Part shown: positions 5,081 through 7,941 of the stretch, piece by piece
How positions within the stretch are numbered: the stretch's first letter is position 1
Layout of the letters: the number at the start of each line of letters is the position of its first letter
NCBI GenBank assembly: GCA_903845315.1
Contig: CAIMWY010000383.1
Coordinates: forward strand, 1 to 7,941
From: an uncultured Burkholderiales bacterium
Lineage (GTDB): Bacteria; Pseudomonadota; Gammaproteobacteria; Burkholderiales; Burkholderiaceae
DNA length: 7,941 nt
Direction of reading: 5' to 3'
Translations under genes and position numbers: made by a program
Notes under the pieces: model-generated
Databases searched by the model: none
The model's input: only the letters and a program-made list of their open reading frames with translations
What the model was told of the DNA's origin: nothing

Positions 5081-6700
5081 ATGGTTTTTCGTGCCCATCT
5101 CTTTGTAAGTTTTTTCACGCTGCTTTTTGCAGTCTTGCTCTCCTGGCCTGTGCTCACCGTGCTGTTCTCTTGGTTACAGGCTGACCCAGTTTCGCTCAAC
5201 ATCTTGACCGAGATGGCGCACACGGTCTTACCCGACTACTTGGGCACCACCCTCTTGCTGTGCGCACTGGTGAGTGTGGGCGTGATCAGCATGGGTACAG
5301 TGTCGGCTGCTGCCGTGTCCTTGTTTGATTTTCCGGGTCGCCGCACCATGGAGTGGGCGTTGTTGTTGCCACTGGCCATGCCTGCTTACGTGGTGGCCTA
5401 TGCCTACACCGACTTTTTGCAGTTCAGCGGCCCACTACAAACTTGGATGCGTGCCGCTTTGAATTTAGAAGGCCGGGTTTTACCCGAGGTGCGCAATGTC
5501 GGTGGCGCAGCCTGTGTGTTCACCCTGGCGCTCTACCCCTATGTGTATTTGTTGGCGCGCACCGCTTTGTCTGAGCGAGCCAACCACCTGATGGAAGCCG
5601 CCCGTCTGCTGGGCGCCCCTTTGCCACGGCGCATCGTGCGGGTGGCCCTGCCCTTGGCGCGCCCCGCCATTGCAGCTGGCACCGCTTTGGCGTTGATGGA
5701 GACCTTGGCGGACTTTGGGGTATCAAGCTACTTTGGCATACAAACCTTTACCGCCGGTATCTACAAAGCCTGGTTGGTGATGGACAACCGAATCGCCGCT
5801 GCGCAACTGGCCACTTGTTTATTGCTTGTCGTGCTTGGGGTCATTGGGGTGGAGCAAAAAGCGCAAGCGCGTTTACGGTTTTCCAGCACGCGCGCAGGCC
5901 AGCACGGCACCGAATCGCTACCCCATCGCTTGTATGGCCTTTCTGGCGCCCTCGCGTTCATCCTGTGTGTTCTGCCCGTTCTGTTTGGCTTTGTCTTTCC
6001 CGTCACCTTCATGCTGCGCGCCTTGTTGCTGGATGTTGCTTGGTCTGACTTGCCGTGGTCACGGTTTGGACATTGGGCAACGACCAGCCTGTCGCTGGGG
6101 CTGGTCACCGCATTTTTTGCAGTCCTATGCGCTTTGCTGCTGGCCTCTCAAGCTCGGTTGCATCCCGGTTGGCTCTCTCGTCAACTCATGCGCTTGGTCG
6201 GCCTGGGCTATGCCGTCCCGGGTGCCGTGATCGTGGTGGGCTTGCTGCTGCCCTTATCTTGGTTACAAGCCAATTGGCCTAATACGGGCATTGGCTTTTG
6301 GCTGACAGCGACAGTGCTTGGCTTGATTTGGGCCTACTTGGTACGCTTTGTTGCCGTTGCTTTGCAATCGATTCAAAGTGGCTACAGCCGCTTGCCCCCC
6401 AGCCTTGACGACAGCGCAAGAATGCTGGGCGTGTCTGGCTTGCGTTTGGTCGCACGTGTGCATTGGCCCATGCTGCGCAAGCCTGCCGCTGCGGCTGCTT
6501 TGCTGGTGCTGGTCGACGTGATGAAAGAACTGCCGGCTACCTTGGTCCTGCGCCCCTTCAACACCGACACCCTGGCCGTCATGGCCTATCAGCTGGCACG
6601 TGACGAACGTCTGGGCGAAGCCGCCTTGCCCTCTTTGGCCTTGGTGCTGGTGGGCTTGTTGCCCGTGATCTTGCTCAGCCGCACCTTGCGCCGCCAGTAA
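5081..6700 (+). CDS. fbpB: Ferric-iron ABC transporter permease, fused double domain (FbpB)
   Basis: This is a 539-residue inner-membrane permease with two tandem binding-protein-dependent transport domains in one chain, the usual form of FbpB/SfuB Fe(III) permeases, with about twelve hydrophobic segments. The N-terminal half carries a first EAA loop, EAARLLGAPLPRRIVRVALP (172-191), followed by ALMETLADFGVSSYFGIQTF (204-223). The C-terminal half repeats the pattern with DSARMLGVSGLRLVARVHWP (444-463) and MKELPATLVLRPFNTDTLA (481-499). The EAA loops are where FbpC docks. Length is normal. ATG 5081 is chosen because the hydrophobic N-terminus follows directly and TACAAT lies five bases upstream; an in-frame TTG at 5036 would add 15 residues without family resemblance. 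It is divergent from fbpC with a 69-bp spacer and is followed by fbpA after 102 bp that contain a separate Fur-type control site. Confidence 0.94.
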   Translation: MVFRAHLFVSFFTLLFAVLLSWPVLTVLFSWLQADPVSLNILTEMAHTVLPDYLGTTLLLCALVSVGVISMGTVSAAAVSLFDFPGRRTMEWALLLPLAMPAYVVAYAYTDFLQFSGPLQTWMRAALNLEGRVLPEVRNVGGAACVFTLALYPYVYLLARTALSERANHLMEAARLLGAPLPRRIVRVALPLARPAIAAGTALALMETLADFGVSSYFGIQTFTAGIYKAWLVMDNRIAAAQLATCLLLVVLGVIGVEQKAQARLRFSSTRAGQHGTESLPHRLYGLSGALAFILCVLPVLFGFVFPVTFMLRALLLDVAWSDLPWSRFGHWATTSLSLGLVTAFFAVLCALLLASQARLHPGWLSRQLMRLVGLGYAVPGAVIVVGLLLPLSWLQANWPNTGIGFWLTATVLGLIWAYLVRFVAVALQSIQSGYSRLPPSLDDSARMLGVSGLRLVARVHWPMLRKPAAAAALLVLVDVMKELPATLVLRPFNTDTLAVMAYQLARDERLGEAALPSLALVLVGLLPVILLSRTLRRQ

Positions 6701-6748
6701 GCGAGATGGACAAGTTGGCGCCACATTGCCGATCAAGAAACCGTCACA

Positions 6749-6773
6749 ATTAAGAATGATTCGCGTTTATTTT
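6749..6773. promoter_or_regulatory. Fur box candidate upstream of fbpA
   Basis: This AT-rich stretch contains AAGAATGATTCGCGTTTAT (6752-6770), matching about 10 of 19 positions of the classical Fur consensus GATAATGATAATCATTATC, with the perfect GAAT-G-ATTC core at 6754-6762 typical of proteobacterial Fur sites. It lies about 30-50 bp before the fbpA start and stands out from its GC-rich surroundings. The position fits repression by Fe-Fur when iron is sufficient. A promoter must lie here too, but no single -35/-10 pair is clearly best. Confidence 0.65.
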
Positions 6774-6790
6774 AAACTGCCCTGAATTTT

Positions 6791-6794
6791 GGAG
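6791..6794 (+). promoter_or_regulatory. Ribosome binding site of fbpA
   Basis: GGAG (in TTGGAG) lies eight bases before ATG 6803. It fixes the start that gives a normal signal peptide, and it indicates that fbpA has an ordinary leader, unlike fbpB and fbpC. Confidence 0.75.
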
Positions 6795-6802
6795 TCCATT
6801 TC

Positions 6803-7849
6803 ATGCGCCGCCTACTAACCGTTTTGTCCTTGGCAAGTTTGAGCTTCGTAGGAAGTCCATCGCACGCGCAAGAGCAGGTGATCAACCTCTATTCCGCCCG
6901 CCATTACCCCACCGATGAAGCGCTGTACGCCGACTTCACCAAAGCCACCGGCATCAAGATCAACCGTGTCGACTCTGATGATGCCGGTATCGTGACGCGC
7001 CTCAAGGCCGAAGGCGGTGCCTCACCTGCAGATGTGATCTTGCTGGTCGACGCTGCGCGCTTGTGGCGGGGCGAAGTCGATGGCCTGTTCTTGCCTGTAC
7101 GCTCCAAAGTGCTGGAAACAGCGGTTCCTGCACAACTGCACGCCAAGCCAAGCGACGAGGGTGGCATTGCCTGGTTTGGCTTGTCGACACGCGCACGCGT
7201 GGTGGTGTATGACAAGTTCAAAGTCAACAAACAAGATGTCGACACTTACGAAAAGCTGGCGGCCCCGGTCAACAAGGGACGCTTTTGCGTGCGCTCCGGC
7301 TCACACCCCTACAACCTGAGCTTGTTTGGCGCCATGACGGAGCACCTCGGTCCCGCACAAACTGAAGCCTGGCTCAAGGGCTTGGTGGCCAACATGGCCC
7401 GCTCACCGCAAGGCGGCGACACCGACCAAATCAAAGCGGTGGCCAGCGGCGAATGTGGTGCGGCACTGACCAACACCTATTACTTGGCGCGCTTGATGCG
7501 CTCCAACAACCCTGCCGAGAAAGCGGTTGGCGAACGTGTCGGCGTGGTGTTTCCCAATCAACAAAGCTGGGGCACACATGTGAATGTGGCGGGCGGTGCG
7601 GTGGCGCGTTATTCCAAGAACCAAGCCAATGCCGTGAAGTTTTTGGAATACCTGGTCAGCCCAGCGGCGCAAAACCATTTCGCCAACGGCAACACCGAAT
7701 GGCCGGTGGTCAAAGGCTTGAAGCTTGACAACCCCGCGCTTCAGGCCATGACGGGTGGCAACTTCAAAAGCGAATTGGTGCCCATCAGTGCCGTGGGTAT
7801 GAACCAAATCAAGGTCCAGCAGATGTTGGACCGCGTCGGCTTCAAGTAA
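6803..7849 (+). CDS. fbpA: Periplasmic ferric-iron-binding protein (FbpA/FutA type)
   Basis: This 348-residue secreted protein captures Fe(III) in the periplasm and passes it to FbpB. A Sec signal peptide (1-22: MRRL, hydrophobic core, SPSHA then Q) is expected to be cut after A22. The mature part is a class II periplasmic binding fold. It opens INLYSARHYPTDEALY, the motif of the FutA/Campylobacter-FbpA branch. Likely iron ligands, by analogy with the His-Tyr-Tyr-Tyr-Tyr set of C. jejuni FbpA, are H34, Y35, Y170 (SGSHPYNLSL), Y226 and Y227 (ALTNTYYLARL); Y30 is nearby. C162 and C218 could form a disulfide. Length is normal. ATG 6803 has a GGAG eight bases upstream and a Fur-type site before that. 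It follows fbpB by 102 bp. The His/Tyr pocket argues against a polyamine or thiamine binder. Confidence 0.94.
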   Translation: MRRLLTVLSLASLSFVGSPSHAQEQVINLYSARHYPTDEALYADFTKATGIKINRVDSDDAGIVTRLKAEGGASPADVILLVDAARLWRGEVDGLFLPVRSKVLETAVPAQLHAKPSDEGGIAWFGLSTRARVVVYDKFKVNKQDVDTYEKLAAPVNKGRFCVRSGSHPYNLSLFGAMTEHLGPAQTEAWLKGLVANMARSPQGGDTDQIKAVASGECGAALTNTYYLARLMRSNNPAEKAVGERVGVVFPNQQSWGTHVNVAGGAVARYSKNQANAVKFLEYLVSPAAQNHFANGNTEWPVVKGLKLDNPALQAMTGGNFKSELVPISAVGMNQIKVQQMLDRVGFK

Positions 7850-7890
7850 ACGGTATATTCACCCATCCCCTCTGATGTGTACCGTTCCGC

Positions 7891-7941
7891 TTGACCTCTA
7901 TTGCCCTGTCCACCCTCGCCTCCCAACTTGAACAACGCGCC
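7891..7941 (+). CDS. Possible start of another gene, truncated by window edge
   Basis: From TTG 7891 the frame is open to the end of the window and reads (M)TSIALSTLASQLEQRA, a plausible amphipathic protein N-terminus. The frame is closed just upstream by TGA at 7873-7875, so TTG is the only usual start. No Shine-Dalgarno is seen. TACCGT ends five bases upstream, a weaker version of the hexamer-near-start arrangement at fbpB. With only 17 codons visible the family cannot be recognised, and the whole segment may be non-coding. The nearby ATG at 7875 is in another frame and stops after 18 codons. Confidence 0.25.
   Translation, partial: MTSIALSTLASQLEQRA

Noticed and set aside
6716..6723. TGGCGCCA palindrome after fbpB as terminator or operator
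   Set aside because: It is only 8 bp with no loop and no T-run, and such GC palindromes are expected by chance.
7849..7886. Intrinsic terminator after fbpA
   Set aside because: The stem is only 7 bp with a loop of about 24 bases, and no T-run follows.
1..7941. Mobile element, phage, CRISPR or RNA gene
   Set aside because: No transposase or integrase, terminal repeats, repeat-spacer pattern or tRNA-like cloverleaf was seen; composition looks uniform across the window.

Overview
The window looks like a chromosomal segment from a betaproteobacterium of the order Burkholderiales, most likely Comamonadaceae (Limnohabitans/Rhodoferax/Polaromonas-like). This rests on protein style (RecA N-terminus, a TctD/QseB-like regulator with a 2CSK_N-type sensor kinase, a fused double-domain Fbp permease), a moderately high GC content and heavy use of the Leu codon TTG. 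It is an inference from reading, not from a database search.

Layout, left to right. Positions 1-386 (minus) hold the first 128 codons of recA, which runs off the left edge. Positions 387-526 are a divergent control region with a clear LexA (SOS) box. Positions 527-3205 (plus) hold a signalling cluster: a MarR-type regulator, an OmpR/PhoB-family response regulator and its membrane histidine kinase. Positions 3195-3851 (minus) encode a glutathione S-transferase-like protein whose 3' end overlaps the kinase gene by 11 bp in convergent orientation. Positions 3842-7849 hold a ferric-iron ABC importer. Its ATPase fbpC is on the minus strand (3842-5011). The permease fbpB (5081-6700) and the periplasmic ferric-binding protein fbpA (6803-7849) are on the plus strand. 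The last 92 bp are mostly intergenic, with a possible start of another gene at the edge.

How the parts work together. FbpA captures Fe(III) in the periplasm with a His/Tyr site of the Campylobacter FbpA/FutA type, FbpB carries it across the inner membrane, and FbpC hydrolyses ATP. A good Fur-box candidate lies directly before fbpA. None is visible in the 69-bp divergent fbpC-fbpB spacer, where each gene has a TACAAT hexamer only 5-6 nt before its ATG and no Shine-Dalgarno sequence, which suggests leaderless transcripts. fbpC carries an unusual cysteine-containing C-terminal tail that runs into the GST start, so the two genes are probably co-transcribed. The signalling cluster shares its control region with recA, and its target is not evident.

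No mobile element, CRISPR array, tRNA or rRNA was seen, and no intergenic stretch exceeds 300 bp. The gene content is mostly familiar. The points worth a second look are regulatory architecture and gene overlaps; I do not see a clearly new system.
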